A stretch of DNA of 39,196 nucleotides from Pseudomonadota bacterium. Its GTDB lineage: Bacteria; Pseudomonadota; Gammaproteobacteria; Thiotrichales; Thiotrichaceae. The position numbers were made by a program, and so were the translations under genes. Of the stretch, positions 17,277 through 26,890 are shown piece by piece. How positions within the stretch are numbered: position 1 is the first letter of the stretch; the number at the start of each line of letters is the position of its first letter. The stretch spans positions 1-39,196 of the forward strand of contig PDPH01000021.1 of NCBI GenBank assembly GCA_002747435.1. The letters are read 5' to 3'. Below the pieces are notes generated by a model. It ran no database searches. It worked only from the letters and a program-made list of their open reading frames with translations, and was not told the origin of the DNA.

Positions 17277-18620
17277 CTACTGCCCCGCTACCGTCATACG
17301 ATCAATCAAAATTGAACCACTCTGAATCTTGCCACGACGATCAATATCATTACCGATTGCCTGCATGCCTAAATACATCTGCTTTAAATTGCCTGCAATC
17401 GTAATTTCTTCCACTGGATACTGGATTTCGCCCTGCTCCACCCAAAAACCCGCAGCACCCCGCGAATAGTCGCCGGTAATCATATTAATGCCACTGCCGA
17501 TCAACTCTGTAAGCAACAAGCCGGTTCCCATTTGCTGCAAAAGTTCATTGAAACTAACCCCCGTATCACGCAGTAATAAATTGGAACTGCCACCTGCATT
17601 ACCCGTTGTTTGCAAACCCAACTTACGTGCCGAATAACTGCCTAAGAAATAGCCTTGCACCTTGCCGTCTTCAATAATCTGACGCTCTTGTGTTGCTACC
17701 CCTTCGGCATCAAAAGCACGACTACCCAGTTGGCGTGGTAAATGTGGTTTTTCCTGCAATAGTACAAATGCTGGCAACACTTGCTTGCCAACACTGTCCA
17801 ACAGGAAACTGGCTCTGCGGTATTGTGAGCTACCACTCAAAGCACCCACCAAATGCCCTAACAAACCACGCGCCAACTCCGGAACATACACCACCGGCAC
17901 TTCACGGGTAGACAAACCGCGTCCATTTAAACGCCTCACCGTGCGCTCAGCGGCTTTCAAACCAATCGCCTCAGCCGCGTCTAATTGGCTAGGCAAACAG
18001 GAAGTGGTATACCAGTAATCGCGCTGCATGGAATCGCCTTCCTTGCCGACCACTGCACAGCTCAAAGAATGGCTGGTACTGCTACTGCTGCCAATGAAAC
18101 CATGACTATTAGCATACACACCCAAACCTGCATAGCTATCTACATTGGCACCCTCGCTATTAACAATGCGGCAATCATATTCACGCGCAGCCTGTTCTGC
18201 TTGCAGCGCCAATCCAATTCCTTGATCAGCCGTCAATTGCCAAGGATGATACAAATCCAAATCGACAATCTCTTTCGCCATTAACTCAGGATCAGCCAAG
18301 CCATTGAACTCATCTTCCGAGGTATAACGCGCAATACTACATGCTGCTTCTACTGTATCTTCCAATGCCTTGCGAGACAAATCACTGCTAGAAGCATTAG
18401 CTTTACGATGTCCAAAATACACCGTCACACTCGCGCCTTGATCGCGGTGGTATTGCAGCTTCTCCACAGTACCCAAACGCACTTCGACCGAAAGACCTAC
18501 GCCCTTATCCAAGCCGACCTCAGCAGCAGTCGCCCCCTTTGCTTTGGCTGTTTTTAAAATAAAATCAGCCAATTCCTGAAACTTAGCACTTAATGCTGCG
18601 CGGTTTTCTAGTTCTATCAT
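17277..18620 (-). CDS. pmbA: Metalloprotease-like subunit PmbA (TldE)
   Basis: A 447-residue member of the TldD/PmbA (U62) family. With TldD it forms a heterodimeric protease that cleaves unfolded peptides; in enterobacteria it processes microcin B17 and degrades CcdA. The N-terminal segment has GLSVEVRLGTVEKLQYHRDQ, and the C-terminal half has AGGSSNLLLRDTGVSFNELL and ELIGSGINMITGDYSRGAAG. As expected for PmbA, no HExxxH metal site is present, since the partner supplies it. It begins 11 bases after the tldD stop codon. The darP (yjgA) gene sometimes found beside pmbA is not here. Confidence 0.94.
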   Translation of the reverse strand: MIELENRAALSAKFQELADFILKTAKAKGATAAEVGLDKGVGLSVEVRLGTVEKLQYHRDQGASVTVYFGHRKANASSSDLSRKALEDTVEAACSIARYTSEDEFNGLADPELMAKEIVDLDLYHPWQLTADQGIGLALQAEQAAREYDCRIVNSEGANVDSYAGLGVYANSHGFIGSSSSTSHSLSCAVVGKEGDSMQRDYWYTTSCLPSQLDAAEAIGLKAAERTVRRLNGRGLSTREVPVVYVPELARGLLGHLVGALSGSSQYRRASFLLDSVGKQVLPAFVLLQEKPHLPRQLGSRAFDAEGVATQERQIIEDGKVQGYFLGSYSARKLGLQTTGNAGGSSNLLLRDTGVSFNELLQQMGTGLLLTELIGSGINMITGDYSRGAAGFWVEQGEIQYPVEEITIAGNLKQMYLGMQAIGNDIDRRGKIQSGSILIDRMTVAGQ

Positions 18621-18631
18621 GTCTAATCCCC

Positions 18632-20086
18632 TTAGCCTGTTGCGGTTCCGCCGACGGTCAAACCGTCAACTCTCAAAGTGGGCTGCCCCACGCCCACTGG
18701 AACACTCTGTCCTTCCTTGCCACATACACCAATACCCGTATCCAGCGCAGAATCATTAGCAACCATACTGACACGGGTTAGCACATCTGGGCCATTACCA
18801 ATCAAAGTGGCATTTTTAACAGGATAAGTCAGCTTGCCGTTTTCAATCATATAGGCTTCTGAAGAGGAGAACACAAACTTGCCAGAAGTAATATCGACCT
18901 GCCCACCGGAGAAATTCACGGCATAAATGCCTTTTTCCACTGAGGCAATAATCTCAGCCGGATCATGCTCACCATTACGCATATAAGTATTAGTCATGCG
19001 TGGCATAGGCAGATAAGCATAGGACTGACGACGGCCATTACCCGTCGAGCGCGTATTCATCAGCGCAGCATTTTGGCGATCCATCATATAGGTTTTCAAA
19101 ATGCCATCTTCAATCAGTGCCGTACATTGCGTTGCTGTGCCTTCATCATCGACCGTTAGAGAGCCACGTCTGTCTTTAATATTGCCATTATCAACGACCG
19201 TAATCCCCCTAGCAGCTACTCGCTCACCAATCCGCCCGGAAAAAGCCGAAGTGCCCTTGCGATTAAAATCACCTTCTAGGCCGTGACCAATGGCCTCATG
19301 CAGCAACACTCCCGGCCAACCGGGTCCCAAGACGACCGTCATATTCCCGGCAGGTGCAGGCTTGGCGTCTAAATTAACCAAGGCTTGCCGCACGGCTTCA
19401 TCCACATAACCATCGGCACGGTAGTCATTAAGAAAATAACGCAAATCAAAACGACCACCACCGCCACTGCTCGCACTTTCTGTCTGACCATCACGCTCGA
19501 CAATCACAGAAACATTACAGCGTACTAGCGGACGAATATCAGCCGTCATCCGCCCTTGCTCATCTATGATTAAAATCGTTTCATGCACCGCAACCAGATT
19601 AGCCATAACTTGCTTGACATAAGGGCTCGCCGCACGCGCGCGGCTATCAATATGACGCAATAATGCGATCTTGTCTTCTTCCGCCAGAGAAACCAATGGA
19701 TCATCCTGAACATATAAATAACGGCTAGGTGCTTGGCTACTAAGGGTTTTGACCGTACCCGACTGGCCGGAGCGACTAATAGCGCGCGCCGCTTTGGCGG
19801 AGTCTAACAAAGCTTCTAATGTCATTTCATCGCTATAAGCAAAACCGCTTTGTTCACCACACACCGCACGCACACCAACACCTTGTTCAATGCGGTAACT
19901 GCCACTTTTGACAATACCATCTTCCAGCCCCCAAGACTCATAACGGGCAGACTGAAAATACAAATCGGCTAGCGTGGTATCACTGCTCAGCAGTTGCGCC
20001 AACACCTTATTCAAATCCTGATCCGTCAGGCCGGTAGGCACTAACAAGGCGTTACGCGCCAGATCCATCTCATTGTGTTGCATCAT
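18632..20086 (-). CDS. tldD: Zinc metalloprotease TldD
   Basis: A 484-residue protein with the HExxxH metal-binding motif at residues 263-268 (HEAIGH) followed by [19 protein letters not shown]. It also has [20 protein letters not shown] and a C-terminal cysteine within [20 protein letters not shown], all characteristic of TldD. It is the catalytic partner of PmbA and acts in the cytoplasm. The ATG at 20086 gives the expected N-terminus. It lies 16 bases from the nitrilase gene and 11 from pmbA, so it is within one operon. Confidence 0.95.
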   Translation of the reverse strand: MMQHNEMDLARNALLVPTGLTDQDLNKVLAQLLSSDTTLADLYFQSARYESWGLEDGIVKSGSYRIEQGVGVRAVCGEQSGFAYSDEMTLEALLDSAKAARAISRSGQSGTVKTLSSQAPSRYLYVQDDPLVSLAEEDKIALLRHIDSRARAASPYVKQVMANLVAVHETILIIDEQGRMTADIRPLVRCNVSVIVERDGQTESASSGGGGRFDLRYFLNDYRADGYVDEAVRQALVNLDAKPAPAGNMTVVLGPGWPGVLLHEAIGHGLEGDFNRKGTSAFSGRIGERVAARGITVVDNGNIKDRRGSLTVDDEGTATQCTALIEDGILKTYMMDRQNAALMNTRSTGNGRRQSYAYLPMPRMTNTYMRNGEHDPAEIIASVEKGIYAVNFSGGQVDITSGKFVFSSSEAYMIENGKLTYPVKNATLIGNGPDVLTRVSMVANDSALDTGIGVCGKEGQSVPVGVGQPTLRVDGLTVGGTATG

Positions 20087-20102
20087 AAATTCTTAACCCA
20101 AT

Positions 20103-20939
20103 TCAAGTGTTGGCCGTCGCAGCAAAACGACGGTTAGATAAAACCGGAAAGGTTTTGCGAGTGGCTTGTAGTGTAGTCAAGTCTGGCTCTAACAGCACCA
20201 TTCCCGCACCTTTGGCAAGCTGACCACGCACCCGTCCCCAATAGTCAACAATCATGCTATGACCATAAGTGCTACGGCCATTGACGTGATACCCCCCCTG
20301 TGCAGCCGCCACCACATAACACAGGTTCTCAATCGCACGCGCCCGCAGCAAAGGCTCCCAGTGTGCTTGCCCAGTCACATCGGTAAACGCAGCCGGAATG
20401 ACCAGAATTTCAGCTCCTTGGCGCGACAGTTCACGGTATAGTTCAGGAAAGCGTAGGTCATAACACACCGACATACCGACACGGCCAAACGGTGTATCAA
20501 CCACCACAGCCTGCTGACCTGGTTTATTGCTAAGACTTTCATTGTAAACCTCACGGTCATTATCGGTATTGTTGACCGTCACATCAAATAGATGGATTTT
20601 GTCATAACGCGCTACCACTTCCCCCCAAGCATTATACAGCAGTGATGCAGCATACGGACGCTCAGGCTCATCGGAACAAATAGGAATCGTACCAGCCACA
20701 ACCCACAAACCATATTTGCGTGCTTTACGCTCCAGAAATGCTTGAATCGGGCCTTGACCATAAGGTTCTGCGACAGCGACCCGATCCGTATCTTGCTTGC
20801 CCATCATGCCAAAAGTTTCTGGCAATACAACCATGCCCGCACCGGCTTCGGCAGCACTACGCATCAAACGGGAAGCCTCCATCAGATTGGCTTGCAGTTG
20901 GGGGCCTGAAGCCATTTGCAATGCGGCGATTGCTTTCAT
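20103..20939 (-). CDS. Nitrilase-superfamily carbon-nitrogen hydrolase (Nit1/omega-amidase-like)
   Basis: A 278-residue enzyme with the nitrilase Glu-Lys-Cys triad: E41 in VVLPETFGMM, K114 in ARYDKIHLFDV, and C159 in GMSVCYDLRFPELYREL. In close relatives this type hydrolyses deaminated glutathione (Nit1) or omega-amides; the substrate here is not determined. AAGGAG precedes the ATG with good spacing. In gammaproteobacteria a member of this family commonly lies between rng and tldD, which favours a housekeeping, metabolite-repair role. No yhdP is present between rng and this gene. Confidence 0.9.
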   Translation of the reverse strand: MKAIAALQMASGPQLQANLMEASRLMRSAAEAGAGMVVLPETFGMMGKQDTDRVAVAEPYGQGPIQAFLERKARKYGLWVVAGTIPICSDEPERPYAASLLYNAWGEVVARYDKIHLFDVTVNNTDNDREVYNESLSNKPGQQAVVVDTPFGRVGMSVCYDLRFPELYRELSRQGAEILVIPAAFTDVTGQAHWEPLLRARAIENLCYVVAAAQGGYHVNGRSTYGHSMIVDYWGRVRGQLAKGAGMVLLEPDLTTLQATRKTFPVLSNRRFAATANT

Positions 20940-20962
20940 CTCTTACTCCTTATATGGCGTCA

Positions 20963-22450
20963 TTACAGCAACACTACATCAAACTGCTCTGGGGTATATA
21001 ACAACTCCACCTGCAAACGTATCGGAACAGAGACAAATTCCTGCAATTCCAGCAAGCCATCGGATTCTTCATCCACCAGCATATCGATGACATCCTGTGA
21101 TGCCAACACCAGCAACTCCCTTGCTTCGAATTGGCGTGCTGCGCGCAATAACTCACGAAAAATTTCATAACACACTGTTTCAGCCGTTTTCAGATAACCC
21201 CGCCCACTACAAGTTAAGCAAGGCTCGCACAAAATATGTTCTAAACTTTCGCGGGTACGCTTGCGTGTCATTTCTACCAAACCTAGTGGCGACACGTCAC
21301 AAACATAAGTCTTGGCATAATCCTTTTCCAAAGCTTTTTCCAGTGTCTTCATAACCTGTTGGCGATGATCCAACTGGTTCATATCAATGAAGTCCAGAAT
21401 AATAATTCCACCTAAATTACGTAGACGCAATTGCCGTGCAATAGCCTGCGCTGCTTCCAAATTGGTACGAAAAATAGTTTCTTCCAAATTACGGCTACCG
21501 ACAAAGCCACCTGTATTGACATCAATGGTTGTCATGGCTTCGGTCTGATCAACAATCAAGTAGCCACCGGATTTTAAGGGAACTTTACGTTGCAGGGACT
21601 TCTGGATTTCTTCTTCTACGCCATGCAAGTCGAAGATAGGGCGTTCCCCCGAATAATGTTCAATACTATGAGCCAGATCGGGAATGTATTTCGCACTAAA
21701 TTCACGTACTTTATTGGCGGTTTCACAGGAGTCTATTAAGACACGTTCTATGGGTTCTCCGACCATATCACGTAATACTCGCAAAACCAGCGGCAAATCA
21801 GAATACACCTTACGTTCAACATCTGAAGCTGCCGCAGTTTCCTCCAGATTACGCCATAACTTGTGCAAAAACTTCATATCCTGCAACAGCGTATCTTCAT
21901 TGACCCCTTCTGCCGCAGTACGCACTATATAACCACAGTTTTCATCGAACTGGTGCCGCAATGTCAGCACCATAGCACGCAAGCGCTCACGCTCATCCAC
22001 AGACTCAATTTTACCGGAAATGCCAATAGTCTGATCACCGGGCATCAGCACCAGAAAACGAGATGGTAGGGTAATATAAGTGGTCAGTCGCGCACCTTTT
22101 GTGCCCAAGGGGTCTTTAATGACCTGCACCAGCAAGCGCTTACCTTCATGTAGCACTTCGCCAATCTTAGGAGGGGGCAACTTCTTGAGTATCTCAGCAT
22201 CACCATTTAACTCGTCCATACGTGGGAAGGTCAAGTCAGAGGCATGTAAAAAGGCCGCCTTATCCAAACCCACATCGATAAAGGCAGCGTCCATCCCTGG
22301 CAACACTCGTGAAACTTTGCCTTTATAAATATTCCCCACCATACCACGACGGGAAAGACGCTCAATCAAAATTTCTTGCAGAATGCCATTTTCCAACAGA
22401 GCAACTCGCGTTTCTTGCGGTGTTATATTAATCAGCAGCTCTGCACTCAT
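20963..22450 (-). CDS. rng: Ribonuclease G
   Basis: A 495-residue endoribonuclease of the RNase E/G family, without the long C-terminal scaffold of RNase E. The S1 RNA-binding domain begins near residue 38 (VGNIYKGKVSRVLPGMDAAF). The catalytic aspartates are D310 in TTIDVNTGGFVG and D353 in IILDFIDM, 43 residues apart as in E. coli RNase E (D303/D346). The zinc-link cysteines are in CEPCLTCSGRGY. It matures the 5' end of 16S rRNA and turns over some mRNAs. An AGGA lies before the ATG. It follows maf after a 131-base gap. Confidence 0.96.
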   Translation of the reverse strand: MSAELLINITPQETRVALLENGILQEILIERLSRRGMVGNIYKGKVSRVLPGMDAAFIDVGLDKAAFLHASDLTFPRMDELNGDAEILKKLPPPKIGEVLHEGKRLLVQVIKDPLGTKGARLTTYITLPSRFLVLMPGDQTIGISGKIESVDERERLRAMVLTLRHQFDENCGYIVRTAAEGVNEDTLLQDMKFLHKLWRNLEETAAASDVERKVYSDLPLVLRVLRDMVGEPIERVLIDSCETANKVREFSAKYIPDLAHSIEHYSGERPIFDLHGVEEEIQKSLQRKVPLKSGGYLIVDQTEAMTTIDVNTGGFVGSRNLEETIFRTNLEAAQAIARQLRLRNLGGIIILDFIDMNQLDHRQQVMKTLEKALEKDYAKTYVCDVSPLGLVEMTRKRTRESLEHILCEPCLTCSGRGYLKTAETVCYEIFRELLRAARQFEARELLVLASQDVIDMLVDEESDGLLELQEFVSVPIRLQVELLYTPEQFDVVLL

Positions 22451-22581
22451 GGCATCCTCGTAGTATTCTTATTCAGCGTTCAGGCGTCGCTAACGGCTCA
22501 TTCAATGACTCTATTATAAGCCTATCTGCCATTTAAGATGCTTAATTTCCTTTAATCCTAATTTCTGTCTGTGCGGCAAGC

Positions 22582-23157
22582 TTATAAAGGGTAAATACCA
22601 TGCTGCTGGAGCAATTGAGCCGTTTCAAACAAAGGCAAACCCATTACCGCAGAATAAGAGCCTTCCAAACGCTCGACCAATACTGCTCCCAAGCCCTGAA
22701 TACCATACGCCCCCGCTTTATCCTGTGGTTCACCACTGTCCCAGTACGCCTGCACTTCAGCCTCACTAATCGCACGAAACCAAACTTGACTTTGGTTCAA
22801 AGCAAGCGCACAACCACCCTGATGGCACAAGGCTACTGCACTAAAAATAATATGACTACGCCCCGCCATGCTCAGCAGCATTTGTCGGGCATGTGCAAAA
22901 TCGCGTGGTTTCACCAACAACTCACCATCAAGCACTCCCAAGGTATCCGCTCCCAATACAGGCAAAGTTTGATCGCTACACTGCCAAACGGCCTCGGCTT
23001 TTTGTCTGGCTAGACGCTGTACCAAGGCTGGTGGAAATTCGGTAGTCTGGGCGGACTCATCAACATCAGCGGTTTGTACTCGATGGGCTATACCTATTTG
23101 TTGCAGCAATTCACGCCGCCTGGGTGAGGCAGATGCTAGAATTAATTGTGGCTGCAT
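22582..23157 (-). CDS. maf: Maf-like nucleotide pyrophosphatase (YhdE type)
   Basis: A 191-residue protein beginning MQPQLILASASPRRRELLQQ, the Maf signature with its phosphate-binding loop. Later family segments are QKAEAVWQCSD, LGADTLGVLDGELLVKPRD and DKAGAYGIQGLGAVLVERLE. Maf proteins hydrolyse non-canonical and some canonical NTPs; the YhdE subfamily, found next to rng as here, prefers dTTP/UTP. It directly abuts rlmH with no intergenic space, indicating an operon. The subfamily assignment rests mainly on context. Confidence 0.93.
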   Translation of the reverse strand: MQPQLILASASPRRRELLQQIGIAHRVQTADVDESAQTTEFPPALVQRLARQKAEAVWQCSDQTLPVLGADTLGVLDGELLVKPRDFAHARQMLLSMAGRSHIIFSAVALCHQGGCALALNQSQVWFRAISEAEVQAYWDSGEPQDKAGAYGIQGLGAVLVERLEGSYSAVMGLPLFETAQLLQQHGIYPL

Positions 23158-23631
23158 TCAGCCTCCTCGATGATATGGATGGTTGGAAATAATGCTCCAA
23201 GCACGAAACAATTGCTCAGCGACAATGACCCGAACCAAAGGATGTGGAAAGGTCAATGGCGACAAAGACCAGCACTGTTCGGCACGTTGCAGGCTGGCAG
23301 GGGACAAACCTTCCGGCCCACCCACCAGTAAAGCAATATCTTGCCCGGAGGCCATCCATTGCTCCAACTGTTTGGCTAGCTGCTCGGTTGACCAAGCTTT
23401 ACCGTCCACATCCAATGCAATGACTTTGCTACCTGTCGGAATACTAGCCAGCAAGTGTTCCCCTTCTACATCACGAATACGTTGCAGATCGGCACGCTTG
23501 CCACGCTTTTCAGCGGGAATTTCACGGATAAGCAATGCGCAATGAGGTGGCATACGCCGAGCATAATCATCAAAAGCGGTATACACCCAATCGGGCATAC
23601 GTGCACCCACTGCCAGTAGGTGAATACGCAC
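23158..23631 (-). CDS. rlmH: 23S rRNA (pseudouridine1915-N3)-methyltransferase RlmH
   Basis: A 157-residue SPOUT methyltransferase. The SAM-binding knot segment IALLVGGPEGLSPASLQRAE and the C-terminal LSPLTFPHPLVRVIVAEQLF followed by SNHPYHRG are family hallmarks, and the length is close to that of E. coli RlmH. It methylates pseudouridine 1915 of 23S rRNA in assembled 70S ribosomes. It is packed end-to-end with rsfS upstream and maf downstream. Confidence 0.96.
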   Translation of the reverse strand: MRIHLLAVGARMPDWVYTAFDDYARRMPPHCALLIREIPAEKRGKRADLQRIRDVEGEHLLASIPTGSKVIALDVDGKAWSTEQLAKQLEQWMASGQDIALLVGGPEGLSPASLQRAEQCWSLSPLTFPHPLVRVIVAEQLFRAWSIISNHPYHRGG

Positions 23632-23985
23632 TCAATGCGCGCCTAAACGCTGTTGTGCGGGTGCATCTTCACCCCACAACTTTTCCAAATTATAAAAATC
23701 ACGGACTTCCGCAGTCATGACATGCACCACAATATCGTTCAAATCGACCAGCACCCACTCAGCATCACGCTCACCTTCAATGCTTAAGGGCGGTTCGCCT
23801 ACTTCCTTGGCTTTGATCGCAACGTTATCAGCAATGGATTTGACATGACGGGTAGAAGTGCCTGTGGCAATAATCATAAGTTCGGTAATGCTAGACTTAC
23901 CACGCACATCCAAAATACGAACTTCACGGGCTTTCATGTCCTCCATAGCCTGGAGAACGATGGCTTGCAATTGATCGAGTTCCAT
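23632..23985 (-). CDS. rsfS: Ribosomal silencing factor RsfS
   Basis: A 117-residue protein with the RsfS core: ILDVRGKSSITELMIIATGT, followed by STRHVKSIADNV and WVLVDLNDIVVHVMTAEVRD. It binds ribosomal protein L14 (uL14) and blocks subunit joining under nutrient limitation. I chose the ATG at 23985, with GAAGG 5 bases upstream, over an upstream TTG at 23997. In many gammaproteobacteria nadD precedes rsfS; here pdxJ lies upstream instead, after a gap of about 157 bases. Confidence 0.95.
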   Translation of the reverse strand: MELDQLQAIVLQAMEDMKAREVRILDVRGKSSITELMIIATGTSTRHVKSIADNVAIKAKEVGEPPLSIEGERDAEWVLVDLNDIVVHVMTAEVRDFYNLEKLWGEDAPAQQRLGAH

Positions 23986-24142
23986 TAATACCTTCAAATG
24001 TTTGTAAAATCTTTCCAGCCAAGCTTGCTTTAGCTATCAAACAGCTAGATACCACTAAGAATAGCACGGGACTTAGTCAAGCAGGAATGTCTCGATAGCC
24101 AATACAATGATTAGAACCTCAACAGCTTCAGCAGCAGCTAAG

Positions 24143-24868
24143 CTAGCTACACATCTCCAAATACCCGGCGATTACCTTCGGCAAGCCCATTTCCAAGCTT
24201 TCCACCGTTAAAGCATGTCCAATGGACACTTCCAGTATTCCAGGTATTGTCAAAAACGTCGCTAGATTGCCTAAGTTCAAATCATGACCCGCATTTACCC
24301 CTAAACCCAAAGCTTGTGCAGCAAGTGCTGTTTTGCGAAAAGAAGCTAAAATGGTATCCACACCCTCACCTTTTACAAACGCTTCTGCGTAAGGTTCGGT
24401 ATACAATTCAATTCGATCTGCCCCCAATTGCCGAATCAGAGCCAATTCACTGGTATCATGATCCACAAACAAACTTACCCGAATGCCCCGTGCATGCAGT
24501 TGACCAATAATCTTACGCAACACAGCCTGATATTCAGCCACGCGCCAGCCGTGATCTGAGGTAATTTGATCAGGCGCATCAGGCACTAAGGTGCATTGAT
24601 CCGGCTGATTCTCCAAAACCACCTGTATAAATTCCTCACAGGGATAACCCTCAACATTCAGCTCAGCACCGCGCTCATTACACAAAGCACGCAAATCCAC
24701 CACATCACTATAGCGCGCATGCCGCTGATCAGGACGTGGATGCAAAGTAATCCCATACGCCCCCAGCTCAAGGCAACGACTGGCAAACTCGTGCACGCTC
24801 GGATAATCGCGTCCTCGGGCATTGCGCAACAAAGCAACTTTATTAATATTGACTGATAACTGTGTCAT
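24143..24868 (-). CDS. pdxJ: Pyridoxine 5'-phosphate synthase
   Basis: A 241-residue TIM-barrel enzyme that condenses 1-deoxy-D-xylulose-5-phosphate with 3-amino-2-oxopropyl phosphate to give pyridoxine 5'-phosphate. Family landmarks are LSVNINKVALLRNARG at the N-terminus, GITLHPRPDQRHARYSDV, LNVEGYPCEEF, VSLFVDHD, ELYTEPYA, and GVNAGHDLNLGNL with the catalytic histidine near the end. The length is normal. It is a separate transcription unit on the minus strand, divergent from the AAA-domain gene at 25048. Confidence 0.96.
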   Translation of the reverse strand: MTQLSVNINKVALLRNARGRDYPSVHEFASRCLELGAYGITLHPRPDQRHARYSDVVDLRALCNERGAELNVEGYPCEEFIQVVLENQPDQCTLVPDAPDQITSDHGWRVAEYQAVLRKIIGQLHARGIRVSLFVDHDTSELALIRQLGADRIELYTEPYAEAFVKGEGVDTILASFRKTALAAQALGLGVNAGHDLNLGNLATFLTIPGILEVSIGHALTVESLEMGLPKVIAGYLEMCS

Positions 24869-25047
24869 AAGTTAAATCCAACAAAACTGAATAAAAGAGA
24901 CGCTTAACTTAAATGTGAGCCAAGCAAAGAATCAAGGTGAATTAAGGTAATTTATTCGCTGTCTGGTTAATGTAAATCTTAATATTTAAGCCTCCAAATT
25001 AGTCGCCATGCTATACTCAAATCCTGCTGACTCACCATGTTATCCGT

Positions 25048-26339
25048 ATGCAAAAACACTTCAATACCGCAGGCCCTATTATTCCCGAAGATCATTACTG
25101 TATTGATCCCATACACCGCCTTGAATGGGAAGAAGTACGCTTTTTGATTGATGCTAAAAAATACTTCGTACTGCATGCACCACGCCAAACGGGAAAAACC
25201 AGTACCTTACTCAGCATGATGCGTTTATTGAATGAGGAAGGTAAATACCAAACGCTCTACGTCAATATTGAAGCTGCACAAGCAGCACGTGAAGAGGTCA
25301 CAATGGGCTTAACCATCGTCTGTCAAACCATTGCAGCCCGAGCGCGTGACTATAAGCTTGAAACTAAGCTGCCTGCCTTAGCCCAATCCGTTTTGGCAAA
25401 TACTGACGCTGGTACAGCACTGACAGAACTCCTCTCTCGTTGGGCGCAGATTAGTGACAAACCGATTGTATTGATGTTGGATGAGGTGGATAGCCTTGTA
25501 GGCGATACCTTGATTTCGCTGTTACGCCAGATTCGCGCAGGTTACGCCCAGCGCCCTGAAAGCTTTCCACAAAGCATTATTTTGTGTGGCGTGCGCGATG
25601 TACGCGATTACCGCATTATCAATGCTCACAAGGAAATTATTACGGGTGGTAGTGCTTTTAATATTAAAGCCGAATCCTTGCGTTTAGGGAACTTCAGTTT
25701 TGATGAAGTACAACGACTTTATCAGCAACATACGGATGAAACCGGACAGCTCTTTGAGGCATCCATTTTCCATGAATTATGGCAAGACTCTTATGGGCAA
25801 CCGTGGCTGGTTAATGCCCTTGGACATGAAATGGTTTGGAAAGATAAGCAAGCGCGTGATCGTAGTACGTCTATCACACTGCAACGCTATCAAGCTGCCC
25901 GTGATCGCCTGATTCGTTCCCGCGCTACGCACTTAGATCAACTGGCATATCAGCTTAGAGAACGGCGTGTGCATACAGTGATTGCGGCTATCCTAGCGGG
26001 TAAGACTCAGGTGGAAGGCTTAAAAGCCGATGATCTGCAATACGTAGAAGACTTGGGTTTGATTCGTACTCAACCCCAAATCGTGATCAGTAATCGTATT
26101 TATCAAGAAATTATTCCACGCGAAATCACATTGTATTGGAACTAAAAATACTCTACAGCAATTTAGATAAAACTATTACTGAGGGGCTGCAACAGGTAGT
26201 GGACTATACCCAGCGCTGTGGAGCGGATGAGGCGCACTTGGTCATCTTTAATCGTGACCCTGAGGTGAGTTGGGAAGCAAAAATTTGGCATGAGCCGCGT
26301 GTTGCAGGCGATTATACTGTGCAGGTGTGGGGAGTTTGA
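25048..26339 (+). pseudogene. AAA-like ATPase with PD-(D/E)XK nuclease domain, broken by an internal deletion
   Basis: The first frame (25048-26145, 365 codons) is an intact AAA-35-like ATPase domain. It has a Walker-A-like APRQTGKTS at residues 44-52 (the usual first Gly is Ala), Walker B IVLMLDEVD at about 140-148, and CGVRDVRDYR. It stops just after IIPREITLYWN. A second frame from about 26127 to 26339 resumes at HIVLELKILYSNL, then QVVDYTQRCGADEAHLVIFN, and ends VQVWGV. This matches the extreme C-terminus of the nuclease domain, including its E-x-K. From family knowledge, roughly 100 residues that normally separate these parts, including the upstream catalytic Asp, are missing. I infer one out-of-frame deletion near 26125-26136. 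The ATPase part may still be translated. No clear ribosome site precedes the ATG. Confidence 0.75.
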
Positions 26340-26404
26340 CACTTGCTTGGAGCTTGGCAATAACGCGACAGGTCAAAATCACGAGGAGCAAACAAACCGT
26401 GCTG

Positions 26405-26827
26405 TCAAAATATTACTGGTGTGCAACAAGTACGATGATCGAGTGCTTCTAGCAAACGGCAATGTTCAGCATGCTGACTGGTACATCCTGCTAGTTGTTC
26501 GAGTACTTGTTGTATAGCTTTCAGATCGCGGATTTTGGCTTTGACTTCAGCTAAATGGTTTTGCACCAACTCATCAGCCTGAGCACAGGGCTGTTCAGGA
26601 TGATCAGCTAGTTTCAATAAGGTTCTGATCTCTTCAATACCAAAACCTAAATCACGCCCACGACGGATAAAGCGTAAGCGTTGAATATCCGCATCACTAT
26701 AACGTCGATATCCATTGCTAGAACGTTTGGCACGGGGAAGTAGCGCCGTTTTTTCATAATAACGGATAGTTTCGATACCCACACCTGATGCTTGACTTAG
26801 TTCACCTATTGTTAAATCCGTTTTCAT
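26405..26827 (-). CDS. MerR-family metal-responsive regulator (ZntR/CadR/PbrR-like)
   Basis: A 140-residue protein. The N-terminal winged helix is typical: LTIGELSQASGVGIETIRYY, then SNGYRRYSDADIQRLRFI. A dimerisation helix follows. The candidate metal ligands fit the Zn/Cd/Pb subgroup: C81 at the start of the dimer helix, and C115, H119, H122 and C123 in the C-terminal loop (CTSQHAEHC). An additional C134-C135 pair lies near the end. Divergent transcription from a CDF transporter, with a MerR-type promoter between, argues that it activates that gene on metal binding. Which metal cannot be decided from sequence. Confidence 0.9.
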   Translation of the reverse strand: MKTDLTIGELSQASGVGIETIRYYEKTALLPRAKRSSNGYRRYSDADIQRLRFIRRGRDLGFGIEEIRTLLKLADHPEQPCAQADELVQNHLAEVKAKIRDLKAIQQVLEQLAGCTSQHAEHCRLLEALDHRTCCTPVIF

Positions 26828-26830
26828 GAC

Positions 26831-26861
26831 TTGACCCTGTAGTGGCTACAAGCTTTAGCAT
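26831..26861 (+). promoter_or_regulatory. MerR-type promoter/operator for the CDF transporter gene
   Basis: A -35 box TTGACC (26831-26836) is separated by 19 bases from a -10-like TAGCAT (26856-26861). This is longer than the normal 17 and is typical of promoters activated by MerR proteins through DNA distortion. The spacer contains an imperfect dyad, CTGTAG-tgg-CTACAA (26837-26851), with 7 of 9 positions symmetrical when extended outward. The -35 box lies only four bases from the start codon of the divergent merR gene, so regulator binding probably also controls merR. Nothing here has been tested. Confidence 0.75.
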
Positions 26862-26890
26862 AAAGCTAATTAAATATTAGGAGAAGCATC

